Notes under the pieces: model-generated
Databases searched by the model: none
Seen by the model: only the letters and a program-made list of their open reading frames with translations
What the model was told of the DNA's origin: nothing
DNA from: Methanobacteriota archaeon
GTDB taxonomy: Archaea > Halobacteriota > Methanomicrobia > Methanomicrobiales > Methanoculleaceae
Direction: 5' to 3'
NCBI GenBank assembly: GCA_016841955.1
Contig: JAENYE010000002.1
Span: 375,344-439,343, forward strand
DNA length: 64,000 nt
Made by a program: the position numbers and the translations under genes
Part shown: positions 25,648-33,803 of the stretch, in pieces
How the letters are laid out: every line of letters starts with the position of its first letter
How positions within the stretch are numbered: the first letter of the stretch is position 1

Positions 25648-27398
25648 CGAAGATACGGGTCCTCGACCCCGACACGGTGAACCAGATCGCCGCCGGCGAG
25701 GTCGTGGAGCGGCCCGCATCGGTGGTGAAGGAGCTCCTCGAGAACGCGATCGACGCGGGTTCGACGAGCATCCTCATCGACGTCTCCTCGGACATGGCCG
25801 GGATCACCAGGATCCGGGTGACCGACAACGGCGAGGGCATGACGCCGGAGGAGGCTGCCCTCGCGTTCCATCCCCACGCGACGAGCAAGATCCGGGATAT
25901 CGCCGACCTCTCCGCCATCCGCACCCTGGGGTTCCGGGGCGAGGCGCTCGCAAGCATCGCCGCCGTCGCGGAGGTGACCCTGATCACCCGGCCCCGGGAA
26001 GCCGGGGCGCTCGCCGGCACCCGGGTGGTCGTCAGGGGCGGCGAGGTCGTGGAGAAGAGCGAGGTCGGGGCGCCGGAGGGGACGACGGTCGTCGTGGAGC
26101 GCCTCTTCTACAACACCCCCGCCCGCCGCAAGTTCCTCAAAAGCAGGAACACCGAGCTCGCCCACCTCTACGGGGTCGTGGAGAACCTGGCCCTCGCACA
26201 CGGCGAGGTTGCCTTCCGGGTGGTGCACAACGGGAAGGAGCGGATGGCGACCCAGCGGTCGGGAGGACTCCTGAACACCATCGCGGGGCTCCACGGCGCG
26301 GACCTTGCACGGGCACTCGTCCCTGTCGAAGGAAGGCTTCCCTTCCTCCGCATCGGCGGTTACGTCTCCCGGCCGTCGGAGAGCAGGGGGAACCCCTCGC
26401 AGGTGGTCGTCACCATCAACGGCAGAAGCATCTCCTCCCGGCAGATCGCCGCCGCCGTTCGGGAGGGCTACGGCACCCTCCTCCCGAAGGACCGTTACCC
26501 GGTGGCGTTCCTCGACCTCTCGATCGACACAGGTCTCGTGGACGTCAACGTCCACCCGACGAAAAGGGAGGTCCGCCTCTCCCGGGAGCGGGAGATCCTC
26601 CCGGCGGTTGCGGCCGCCGTGGAGGAGGCGCTCGCCGGGCACGACCTCACCCGCGACGTGCCGGCCGAACCGGTGCAGCAGCAGATTGTCCCGCAAGGGC
26701 CCCAACCGGCGCCGGCCCCGCCGGTCGGCGAGCCCGAGGCGTCCTACACTGCGGGGCACCGGGAACTCACCCTCTCTGATAAGCAGCTCCGCCGGACGGA
26801 GACGGAGGGAGGAGAGAACCTCCTTCCGGCCATGGAACCGGTCGGGCAGGTGGCGGCGACCTACATCGTGGCGGAGGGGACCGACGGCACCCTCTACCTC
26901 GTCGACCAGCACGCGGCCCACGAGCGCGTCCTCTACGACCAGGTCGTGGAACAGCGCGATGCCGGGGCCGGGTCGCAGGAGCTGATCATGCCCGTCGTCC
27001 TCTCGCTCCCCCCGAAGGAGTCCGCCGCGCTCCGGGACGCGATCCCCCTCCTCGCAGACGGGGGGTTCGTAGTGGAGGAGTTCGGCCGGGACACGTTCGC
27101 CGTCCGGGCGGTGCCTGCCGCCCTCGGCGCGGTCGAAGACCCCGGGGCCGTCAGGGAGACGATCGCCGACTTTCTCGGCGACGAGTCCCGCACCGTCCCC
27201 GACCGGCGGGAGGCGGTCACCTGCATCGTCGCCTGCAGGGGCGCGGTCAAGGCCGGCGCCCTCCTCACGCACGACCAGCAGAAGCGCCTCCTCGCCCAGC
27301 TCGCCCGGACGAAGACCCCCTGGACATGCCCGCACGGGAGGCCGACGGTGGTGGCGTTCGACAAGAGGAAACTCGACGGGATCTTCCGGCGGGGGTGA
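25644..27398 (+). CDS. mutL: DNA mismatch repair protein MutL, endonuclease-type variant
   Basis: A 584-residue MutL with GHKL ATPase motifs (ELLENAIDAGS near 30-40, DNGEGM, GFRGEALASI). A proline-rich linker runs from about 335 to 370, followed by the C-terminal dimerisation domain. That domain carries the nuclease signature DQHAAHERVLYD (421-432), with Asp432 where DQHA(x)2E(x)4E has Glu. The other zinc/nuclease motifs are ACRG (Cys531) and CPHGRP (Cys562/His564). It is translationally coupled to mutS (ATGA overlap). Nicking activity is predicted but depends on tolerance of Asp432. Confidence 0.97.
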   Translation: MTKIRVLDPDTVNQIAAGEVVERPASVVKELLENAIDAGSTSILIDVSSDMAGITRIRVTDNGEGMTPEEAALAFHPHATSKIRDIADLSAIRTLGFRGEALASIAAVAEVTLITRPREAGALAGTRVVVRGGEVVEKSEVGAPEGTTVVVERLFYNTPARRKFLKSRNTELAHLYGVVENLALAHGEVAFRVVHNGKERMATQRSGGLLNTIAGLHGADLARALVPVEGRLPFLRIGGYVSRPSESRGNPSQVVVTINGRSISSRQIAAAVREGYGTLLPKDRYPVAFLDLSIDTGLVDVNVHPTKREVRLSREREILPAVAAAVEEALAGHDLTRDVPAEPVQQQIVPQGPQPAPAPPVGEPEASYTAGHRELTLSDKQLRRTETEGGENLLPAMEPVGQVAATYIVAEGTDGTLYLVDQHAAHERVLYDQVVEQRDAGAGSQELIMPVVLSLPPKESAALRDAIPLLADGGFVVEEFGRDTFAVRAVPAALGAVEDPGAVRETIADFLGDESRTVPDRREAVTCIVACRGAVKAGALLTHDQQKRLLAQLARTKTPWTCPHGRPTVVAFDKRKLDGIFRRG

Positions 27399-27509
27399 AG
27401 GGGGCCGGCCGTCCCGGGCAGACCCCAGCCATGAAATGCCCCAGTATAATCGGGTCTTTTTTGTATTAACCCCAAATAATCGACGTAAAGGCCAAAATCC
27501 CGTATCACA

Positions 27510-27754
27510 ATGGATTTATTCTCGGGAGATCAGAACGGCTATATGTCACAGCGGGTGAGTCCCGCTGCGGACGAAAGGATTGAACCACGTTGACATTACT
27601 CCAGCAGATTCGCCTCTGGATGAAGACCAGGAGCAGAGGGGAGCAGTATCACGATTGTGAGAACGACTTGATTCTCGAACCCTACTTCGATGTCTCCCCC
27701 GAAGCGACCCTCTCTCCGGATATCCCCGATATTCCGCTGGAAGAGATCAGGTGA
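27510..27754 (+). CDS. Possible small gene with -1 frame change or two coupled short ORFs
   Basis: ATG 27510 opens a 27-codon frame (MDLFSGDQNGYMSQRVSPAA...) ending in TGA at 27591-27593. Exactly there, TTG 27590 opens a second frame that runs 54 codons (LTLLQQIRLWMKTRSRGEQ... to ...PDIPDIPLEEIR) to TGA at 27752-27754. The second frame has the GC-rich third positions of genes here, and a T7 run follows at 27826-27832. A hairpin AGCGGG/CCCGCT (27551-27567) lies within. It could be one gene with a frameshift, a coupled pair or chance. No family recognised. Confidence 0.35.
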
Positions 27755-27825
27755 CGGGGAACCTCCCCCCAAACGTCCTGCCGAACGAATCACCTCTAAC
27801 TCCGAATCTCTTACTACCCGCCACC

Positions 27826-27832
27826 TTTTTTT
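27826..27832 (+). terminator. T7 run
   Basis: Seven T on the plus strand, 72 bases beyond the small ORF at 27590-27754. It supports a short transcript from this intergenic region. From here to 28044 nothing recognisable is seen. Confidence 0.4.
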
Positions 27833-28044
27833 GAGAACGCTCCCTCCGCCGGGTGTTGTCCTCACGTCCCCGGCGCATATCCCCGATGCTTCCCGAAGTA
27901 TCGCCGGGAGCTCAGGGCAGGGGCACCGCACGGCCGCGATAGGCACGAGCCCGGGGATGGGGGCTACGGTGTGTGGCCCTACCGGCAGGCAGCCGGACGG
28001 AAGCACTGCGGGGCAGAAGCAGCGCGACCGGAAAAAAGCGGGGG

Positions 28045-28650
28045 TCAGAGGAACCGGAACGACTCTGCCACAGGAGCCGCGTCAAGGGTGTGAACATCGT
28101 ACTCTACGGGGAATTCCGTGTGCATGACCGAGTAGGCGACGTTGTCCCTGACGGCGTAACGGATGACAAAGGTGTAGCGGTCCTCCTCGACGATGGGGAC
28201 GGAGAAGACCGACTCGTACGCCGGAACCCCGTCGAGAGAGGAATTCTCTGTGGACACCCATTCGGCATCGATCCCGGCGCGAAGATCCTCCACATAGGTC
28301 GCGTTCAGGGCTTCAAGAACGTTCTGTGCATCGGCGGCCCCCTGGCCCGAGAGCGGGTTCGTGTTCACGCGGACCTCCTCGTGCTTTGCCGGCGAGGAGA
28401 ACCATACGCTCTCGCCGGACTCGGTGTAGAACCACCCCTCCGGGCAGGTGACGGCATAGCCGTAGGTGGCGTTGACATAGGTGCCGTTCCCGGGAACAGG
28501 CACCAGGGCCGGGGTCGGCACCGGAGCCGGGGTTTGGGTCGGGCCGGGGTCGGGCGACTGTGGCGATGAGAGTCCCGGCAGCAGAACCGCCAGGACAACG
28601 ACCAGAGCAACCACAAGAACCCCGACGATCAGCAGTCTCTGTGATCTCAT
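28045..28650 (-). CDS. Membrane-anchored extracellular protein, unknown function
   Basis: A 201-residue protein. A single N-terminal transmembrane anchor (LLIVGVLVVALVVVLAVLLPGL) is followed by a Pro/Thr-rich linker (PGPTQTPAPVPTPALVPVPG). A globular domain follows (YVNATYGYAVTCPEGWFYTESGESVWFSSP through to the C-terminus) and resembles the PsbP/DUF1795 pattern of small exported domains. N-glycosylation sequons (NGT, NAT, NSS) are present. No lipobox cysteine is seen. Its neighbour is another exported protein, the Lon-like protease, transcribed on the same strand. Confidence 0.7.
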   Translation of the reverse strand: MRSQRLLIVGVLVVALVVVLAVLLPGLSSPQSPDPGPTQTPAPVPTPALVPVPGNGTYVNATYGYAVTCPEGWFYTESGESVWFSSPAKHEEVRVNTNPLSGQGAADAQNVLEALNATYVEDLRAGIDAEWVSTENSSLDGVPAYESVFSVPIVEEDRYTFVIRYAVRDNVAYSVMHTEFPVEYDVHTLDAAPVAESFRFL

Positions 28651-28772
28651 GCTATCCGGGTACGTGGCCCCGGGGAGAATAAATACCTTCAGTCACGTTA
28701 CGTCGACGACCACGATCCGCTCCTCGACCGCCGGGGTTATCGGGGCAACGTTCTCCGGGAAGACCCATTCAT

Positions 28773-29642
28773 TCAGGACACCCCGGTGACAGGAGCCGCC
28801 GCGGGAGCACGGACATCGGCGAGCAGGTCGTCGAGATCATCCACGTATTTCACCCGGATGCCAAGGTTCTCTTCGATGTACTCTTTCATGTCCATGACGA
28901 CCGGCCGTTGCATCGCTATCTTCAGTCCGCCGAACGACCGGGCTTCCTCCTCATGATCGATCACCCGGTTGTTCTCGTCCGAGAGGAGCAGGAGCGTCTT
29001 CCCGCTGCGGTGAGCGGCCTCGGCTTTCTCGATGATTCCGCCTACCGGGCCGATACTCCCGTTCTCATCGATGGTTCCCGTCACGGTCACGCTCTCGTTG
29101 AGCGGAAAGTCTTCCAGCACCGAGAGGAGCAGCGCGGCCATCAGCGCCCCCGCACTGGGGCCGTCGATCTCGGAGATGTCCTCCGGGCCCTGGATGCTGA
29201 AGATGATGTCGCTCCCCGCAAGGTCCACGCGGGAGTGGTTGGCGGCGACAACGACCGCAAGGTTCGCAGCATCCTGGAAGACTATCCCCATCAGGGGTGT
29301 CGTCTGGACAAGCACCCTTCCTTTCCCGGGCACGACCTCGACCGAGACGTTCACCATCGCCCCTTCTTCGATCACCTCCTCGTAGAGGAACGGGCCGCCC
29401 CGATCGACCTCGACCTTCTGGATGATGACCGGCACCTGCATCGAGGCCGCACTCCCGTTCCCCGTCCCCCTCGCCGGGGAGAGAGGGGTCATGGTCGCGG
29501 CCGGGAGGGGATCGACCTCCTCCGGTTTGGAGAGAGCCGGGGAAAGGTCGTCTTCCGGCATGAGGGCGACTGCCAGGAGAAAGAGATTCGCAACAAGCGA
29601 TAGAACGAGCAGAATCGCCAGGGTCTTCTCCCGTATGCGCAT
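28773..29642 (-). CDS. Membrane-anchored Lon-type (S16) serine protease domain protein
   Basis: A 289-residue protein with an N-terminal membrane anchor (TLAILLVLSLVANLFLLAVAL) and a proline-rich linker. A stand-alone S16 proteolytic domain follows: the Ser in EIDGPSAGAL (Ser163 from this start) and the Lys in GPVGGIIEKAEAA (Lys206) form the Ser-Lys dyad. There is no AAA+ ATPase, so unlike LonA/LonB it cannot unfold substrates itself. The topology puts the protease outside the cell. A TATA box at 29669-29678 supports ATG 29642 over the GTG at 29660. Archaeal homologues of this kind are known but uncharacterised. Confidence 0.85.
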   Translation of the reverse strand: MRIREKTLAILLVLSLVANLFLLAVALMPEDDLSPALSKPEEVDPLPAATMTPLSPARGTGNGSAASMQVPVIIQKVEVDRGGPFLYEEVIEEGAMVNVSVEVVPGKGRVLVQTTPLMGIVFQDAANLAVVVAANHSRVDLAGSDIIFSIQGPEDISEIDGPSAGALMAALLLSVLEDFPLNESVTVTGTIDENGSIGPVGGIIEKAEAAHRSGKTLLLLSDENNRVIDHEEEARSFGGLKIAMQRPVVMDMKEYIEENLGIRVKYVDDLDDLLADVRAPAAAPVTGVS

Positions 29643-29668
29643 ACGCTGCCCGAATATCACTCATCCGG

Positions 29669-29678
29669 ATATATACCT
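29669..29678 (-). promoter_or_regulatory. TATA box of the Lon-like protease gene
   Basis: GGTATATATC on the minus strand, centred about 30 bases before ATG 29642; points to a leaderless or nearly leaderless message. Confidence 0.5.
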
Positions 29679-29690
29679 TTCCGCTGAGCG

Positions 29691-29945
29691 ACGTTCCGAA
29701 GGAACGGAGCTCGAGAAGACCGAAGGTCTTCGAGTTGCGACGGGCCGAAGGGTGCGACGGACGTTTCATCCGGAACTTAAGAAGCCGTCAGGTTTCGAGC
29801 AGGAGCGGGAGCACCGCCAGGTGCGACTGGCGACTGGCGCGAGCATCGCGAGCGGCAGGAGCGGGAGCACCGCCAGGTGCGACTGGCGACTGGCGCGAGC
29901 ATCGCGAGCGGCAGGAGCTCGAGAAGCCGTCAGGCTTCGAAGTGC
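29691..29945. repeat. GAA-loop hairpin array, locus B
   Basis: Noncoding block in the divergent gap between the Lon-like protease and the lipoprotein gene. Hairpins: GTTCC-GAA-GGAAC (29693-29705), GAAGACC-GAA-GGTCTTC (29715-29731), GAAGCC-GTCA-GGTTTC (near 29781) and GAAGCC-GTCA-GGCTTC (29923-29938). Spacer words GTGCGAC and GGGCCGAAGGGTGCG recur at locus D. It contains the exact tandem duplication at 29801-29912. From 29946 to 30220 nothing recognisable is seen. Confidence 0.8.
29801..29912. repeat. Exact 56-base tandem duplication
   Basis: Two identical 56-base units (29801-29856 and 29857-29912), each beginning AGGAGCGGGAGCACC and ending CGCGAGCGGC. A third partial start follows at 29913 (AGGAGC). 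Each unit has the hairpin GCACC-GCCA-GGTGC and internal GACTGGC repeats. Complete identity implies recent duplication or gene conversion within the hairpin array. Confidence 0.9.
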
Positions 29946-30220
29946 ACCGGAGCAGATACCGCTCCCCGGCAGGGCCGGGGCAGCGTTCCGGGTCCTCATC
30001 GTTACCCCTCCGGATAGCGTCCTTCAACGCGCAGATCCGGGTCCGGGCTTCGATAGGGAGCCGAACCCGCCATCATTCCGGCTTCTTGACCTCCCGGCAG
30101 GTTCTGCAGGTCTTCACGCTTCACTCCCGCACTATTTTAGACCGGAGACGCTGCATAACGGCAAATTTCAGCCGGATTTCCACTTTCCGGCTCGCATCAT
30201 GCACGAGAACGCTTCAATAC

Positions 30221-30229
30221 GATTATATC
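30221..30229 (+). promoter_or_regulatory. TATA box of the lipoprotein gene
   Basis: GATTATATC, centred 27 bases before ATG 30253; supports this start over the much longer open frame running back to 29422. Confidence 0.55.
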
Positions 30230-30252
30230 CTCCCCTGCCGCATGCACAGGTA

Positions 30253-32067
30253 ATGAACCGGGTACCAGAGCGCCTCCTGCGCGTTTGCCTGCCCGCGTGC
30301 GTCCTCGGCGTGACGATCCTCGTTATCTTCACCGCAGGCTGTATGAATACCGCCGCGACCGGTGGAGATTCCATCTCCGGGAGCGTCGAGGGCGATTACG
30401 CGGGAGGAACAATCTACGTTGCGGCGATCGACGCTGCGGCGTATACGGCATCGGATATCAGGGTTATGGAGACCAGGGAGCATCCCGAACGCTCGCAGTA
30501 CGTCAGCGGCTTTGCTGCGCTCGATACGCCGGGCGAGTACGTCATCCCCGGGCTCGCCCCCGGGAACTACACCGTCTACGCATGGGCGGATACGGACGAT
30601 GACGGCCGGATCGACCACCTCGACTACCGTGACCCGACCGGGTGGTACTGCACGCCGTCTCACCTCACCCCCGTCCGCGTCGCCGTTGCGCCGGGGAACG
30701 CCGCGACCGGGATTGATGTAACCCTCGCCGCCCCGACGCCCTACCCGGACGGCGATACGAACGTTTCCGTCGGCAGTGGCGGCGGAAGACTCACGGTCCG
30801 GAAAGGCTGCCACGTTCTCCAGGTATGGGGAGCGCCGGAAGAGCGGGCATACGCCTACGGCTACCTCTGCGGCCCGCAGATCCGGGACTGGATCGACTAC
30901 GTCCTGATCGAGTCGTTCATGCAGTCGCCCGCCGATTACGAAGACCTCTTCATCCCCTACATCCGGGAGCACATGGCACCGGCAAACCCGGCATACATGG
31001 CCGAGCTCGACGCCATGCTCGCCGGGATGACCGCAGGCGGCACGGACCTGCGCCTCTCGTCGCTCTCGCGGAACCTCACCCGCTACGACCTCCTGGCCGA
31101 GAACGCCTATGATTTCATGCTCTACTACAAACTCTACGGCCTCATGATGGGCGACCTCGGCATCAACCGCACCGCAACGGGCGACGCCGGCGTGTCGCCG
31201 CACCTCTGCACGAGCGCGATCGCCTGGGGCAACCTGACGCAGAACGACGAACTTGCCGGCGGGGTGATCCACGGCAAGAACATGGACGGCGAGAACGACC
31301 TGCGGAAGGTCACGGTGAACAGCCTGCTCGTCATCGCCGTCGACCCGGGTCCGGGCGCGAAACGCACAGTCGGGATAGACTGGCCCGGGTTTATCGGCAC
31401 GTTCAACGGCATGAACGAGGACGGCCTGGTGCTCGTGCCCCACTCGTCGCCGTCGATCCCGGACTGGAACGCAACCGATCTGATGCCTTGCACCTTCCTC
31501 TACATGGACACCCTCAGGAGCGAGAGCGAAGTTGCCGGGGCGTGGGCGTACTGGGAGAGGGCGAACGGGACCAGGACCGGCGGGAACAACGCGGGGGTCT
31601 CGGCCCCCTACAGGAACGGGACGGGAAGCGTTCCGGCGGCGTTCGAGACGGACTCGTACGGCGGCGCGGTGCGCGGGCCGGGTGTCGTCGAACCGGACGA
31701 CCCCTGCTGCCTCTTTATCGCGAACAACTTCTACCTCTACGAGGGCGTCTATCCCCCCGCCGTCGAGCGGGTGGACGGCTACCATGCTGAGGTCAGGCCC
31801 ACCGACTACCGCTACCGGAACCTGCTCGCCGTCCTCGACGGCTACCGGGAGGAGGAAAAGACCATCGGCACGCCCGAGATGATCGCGCTCATGCAGTCGG
31901 CGTCCGTCTCGGAGGAGTACCGGGGCACCACCGAGTACACCTTCATCGCGTACCCGGACGTGGGCGCGTTCGCCGTAGCAAAGGAGGATCTTGCGAAGGG
32001 GATCCTGGATGCACCGTTCGCGGAGTTCGCGCACTTCGACTTCGATGAGGTCTTCGAGCGGGCGTAG
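30253..32067 (+). CDS. Lipoprotein with C45-type (acyltransferase/amidase-like) domain
   Basis: A 604-residue exported lipoprotein. A signal peptide ends in the lipobox FTAGC (Cys30). A beta-sandwich resembling carboxypeptidase-regulatory or Cna-B folds spans about 40-160 (GEYVIPGLAPGNYTVYAWADTDDDG). The large C-terminal domain resembles peptidase family C45 and phospholipase B-like Ntn hydrolases. Its candidate nucleophile is Cys319 (HLCTSAIAWG), followed by GGVIHGKNMDGEND and GFIGTFNGMNEDGL. True C45 enzymes self-cleave before the cysteine; whether that happens here is unknown. Numerous sequons suggest glycosylation. The stop is followed by a T6 terminator. Confidence 0.8.
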   Translation: MNRVPERLLRVCLPACVLGVTILVIFTAGCMNTAATGGDSISGSVEGDYAGGTIYVAAIDAAAYTASDIRVMETREHPERSQYVSGFAALDTPGEYVIPGLAPGNYTVYAWADTDDDGRIDHLDYRDPTGWYCTPSHLTPVRVAVAPGNAATGIDVTLAAPTPYPDGDTNVSVGSGGGRLTVRKGCHVLQVWGAPEERAYAYGYLCGPQIRDWIDYVLIESFMQSPADYEDLFIPYIREHMAPANPAYMAELDAMLAGMTAGGTDLRLSSLSRNLTRYDLLAENAYDFMLYYKLYGLMMGDLGINRTATGDAGVSPHLCTSAIAWGNLTQNDELAGGVIHGKNMDGENDLRKVTVNSLLVIAVDPGPGAKRTVGIDWPGFIGTFNGMNEDGLVLVPHSSPSIPDWNATDLMPCTFLYMDTLRSESEVAGAWAYWERANGTRTGGNNAGVSAPYRNGTGSVPAAFETDSYGGAVRGPGVVEPDDPCCLFIANNFYLYEGVYPPAVERVDGYHAEVRPTDYRYRNLLAVLDGYREEEKTIGTPEMIALMQSASVSEEYRGTTEYTFIAYPDVGAFAVAKEDLAKGILDAPFAEFAHFDFDEVFERA

Positions 32068-32090
32068 CGGGGTGAGGGGGGGAGTCGCTC

Positions 32091-32096
32091 TTTTTT
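32091..32096 (+). terminator. T6 terminator of the lipoprotein gene
   Basis: Six T, 24 bases after the stop codon, just before hairpin locus C. Confidence 0.5.
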
Positions 32097-32130
32097 ACCA
32101 AAAGCGCAAGAACAACTAAAGACCCCCACC

Positions 32131-32230
32131 GCCCGGCGCTTCGCGCCTCCTCTCGCACCTCGCACCTCCGGTGCTCGAACTCCGTTCCGAGTGGGACGTC
32201 GTTCCCGCCCCCTCAGGGGGCGGGCAGTGC
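32131..32230. repeat. Hairpin array, locus C (loops read TTC/TCC on plus, GAA/GGA on minus)
   Basis: Between converging genes. Hairpins: GGCGC-TTC-GCGCC (32135-32147), GCACC-TCC-GGTGC (32162-32174), an imperfect CTCGAAC/GTTCCGAG pair (about 32174-32191) and CCCGCCCCC-TCA-GGGGGCGGG (32204-32224). Read on the minus strand these match the GAA-loop arrays at the other loci. The remaining 32231-32448 has no gene; TGGCGATA near 32231 echoes the module shared by loci A and D. Confidence 0.75.
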
Positions 32231-32448
32231 GTGGCGATAGGTCGTGGATGGGGGGCACAACTGACTGCACCGGACATCATGTTTCTACCCCCGCGTCGAA
32301 CACACCGGGGTCAGCGGTTCGGTCTGCTCCTGAGACCGTTCCGTGTTCTCCGGAACAACAGCCACTCGCCCGCCTGAGAGCCCGAGACCCTCACCACCGC
32401 CTCTTCTCCCGGACCAGAATTCTCTACCGGGCCTTCACCCCAGGGGAA

Positions 32449-33027
32449 CTACAACCCCATCCGGCAGAGATCCCGCATCGCCCGGAGCACGTAGAGATTC
32501 TCCCCTTCGAGCGCCTCCTCGTCGACGACGAACGAGACGAAGCCATGACGGGCGAAGAGTTCCCGGACCGCGTCCGGACCGGTCAGGGACGAGACGAGCA
32601 GCAGGATCCGCCCGAAGGGTGCCAGCACCCGGCCGGCGTCGGCGACGAACCGCTCGATCGCCGCCCTCCCCGTCGGGCCGCCGTCGAGGGCGTACTCCAG
32701 CCAGTCGTCGAGCCTCTCTTCGGGAAGCGTCGGGAGGTAGGGGGGGTTGAAGAGGACGAGGTCGAAGGGGCCGGAGAGCCCCGCGAAGAGGTCCGTCCTG
32801 ACCGCCTCGACGCCGCGGGCGCGGGCGCACTCCACAGCGTGGGGGTTGATATCGGTCGCGACCACCTCCGCCGCCCGGCGCAGAAGTCCGGCCGCGACGT
32901 AGCCGCTCCCGGTCCCGACCTCCAGCACCCGGTCGGTCGGGCGGACCTCCCGGAGCGCCGCCCGGAGGAGGAGGTACGAGTCCTCGGCCGGAGGGTAAAC
33001 CTGATCGGGGACCTCCCGGCCGCTCAT
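32449..33027 (-). CDS. HemK2/PrmC-type protein glutamine methyltransferase
   Basis: A 192-residue class I SAM methyltransferase. SAM motif I is VLEVGTGSGYVAAGL, an acidic loop reads ATDINPHAVECARARG, and the substrate motif NPPYLPT recognises a glutamine amide. It is the short archaeal/eukaryotic Mtq2-like form, without the N-terminal helical domain of bacterial PrmC. It probably methylates the GGQ glutamine of aRF1. ATG 33027 follows the KsgA stop by two bases. Confidence 0.88.
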   Translation of the reverse strand: MSGREVPDQVYPPAEDSYLLLRAALREVRPTDRVLEVGTGSGYVAAGLLRRAAEVVATDINPHAVECARARGVEAVRTDLFAGLSGPFDLVLFNPPYLPTLPEERLDDWLEYALDGGPTGRAAIERFVADAGRVLAPFGRILLLVSSLTGPDAVRELFARHGFVSFVVDEEALEGENLYVLRAMRDLCRMGL

Positions 33028-33029
33028 CG

Positions 33030-33803
33030 TCAGCACCCGCTCATTTTGTTCGCGATCAGTGCAAACTCTTCGAGCGTCAGGTCTTCGGGCCGGCGCTGCA
33101 GGAGGTCGTCGGGCAGGTCCGCGATCGTCCGCTCGATCGCTTCGGGCGCAAAGGTACCCTTGCCGCTCCGGAGACCCTTCCGGACGGTCTTCCTCCGGTG
33201 GGAGAAGAGCACCCGGACGACGTCGGCGTAGACCTCCCGGTCCGCGATCGGGTACGGCGGCTCGTGCGGCGTGATCCGGACCACCCAGGAGCGGACCTGG
33301 GGTCTCGGGCGGAAGGAAGAGGGCGAGAGATCGAGCAGCGGTTTTACGGAGGCGTAGGTCTGCACCATCACCGAGAGCCGCCCGACGTTCGGCGTCCCCG
33401 GCGGCGCGATCATCCGCTGGGCAAACTCCTTCTGGTACATCAGGACCGCGACCTCAAAGCCGATCGCGAGCAGCCGGAACGTGATCTTCGAAGAAACAGA
33501 GTAGGGGAGGTTCGCGACGACGAGATCGAACGGCGGGATGTCAACCTTCTTCGCGTCGCCCGGGACTATCCGGAGACGGCCCTCCTCGATCTCGTCGGCA
33601 AAGACAATCTCGAGCTCTTCCACGAGAGCCGGATCGATCTCTACCGCAATTACGTTCGCACCCCTATCAAGGAGAGCGCGGGTGAGAATCCCTTCGCCGG
33701 GCCCGATCTCGAGCACTCTCCGACCGGCAACGTCGACAAAACCGGCAATCTTCTCGACGGCCCTTCGGTCGACGAGGAAGTGCTGATCCCTCGGAGCACT
33801 CAT
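33030..33803 (-). CDS. ksgA: 16S rRNA dimethyladenosine transferase KsgA/RsmA
   Basis: A 257-residue enzyme that dimethylates two adjacent adenines in the 3' end hairpin of 16S rRNA. It starts QHFLVDRRAVEKIAGF. SAM motif I is VLEIGPGEGILTRAL, and the adenine-binding motif is NLPYSVSS (motif IV). The C-terminal helical region contains FSHRRKTVRKGL. The start MSAPRDQ (33803) overlaps the DUF655 stop by four bases; the frame extends upstream to 33962 without family similarity. Confidence 0.95.
   Translation of the reverse strand: MSAPRDQHFLVDRRAVEKIAGFVDVAGRRVLEIGPGEGILTRALLDRGANVIAVEIDPALVEELEIVFADEIEEGRLRIVPGDAKKVDIPPFDLVVANLPYSVSSKITFRLLAIGFEVAVLMYQKEFAQRMIAPPGTPNVGRLSVMVQTYASVKPLLDLSPSSFRPRPQVRSWVVRITPHEPPYPIADREVYADVVRVLFSHRRKTVRKGLRSGKGTFAPEAIERTIADLPDDLLQRRPEDLTLEEFALIANKMSGC

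Noticed and set aside
29801-29912. CRISPR-like tandem repeat
   Set aside because: Units are adjacent with no spacers between them and there are no cas genes in the window.
29422-30252. Long in-frame extension upstream of the lipoprotein gene
   Set aside because: It runs through the hairpin array and the 56-base repeat, has no family similarity, and the signal peptide and TATA box place the start at 30253.
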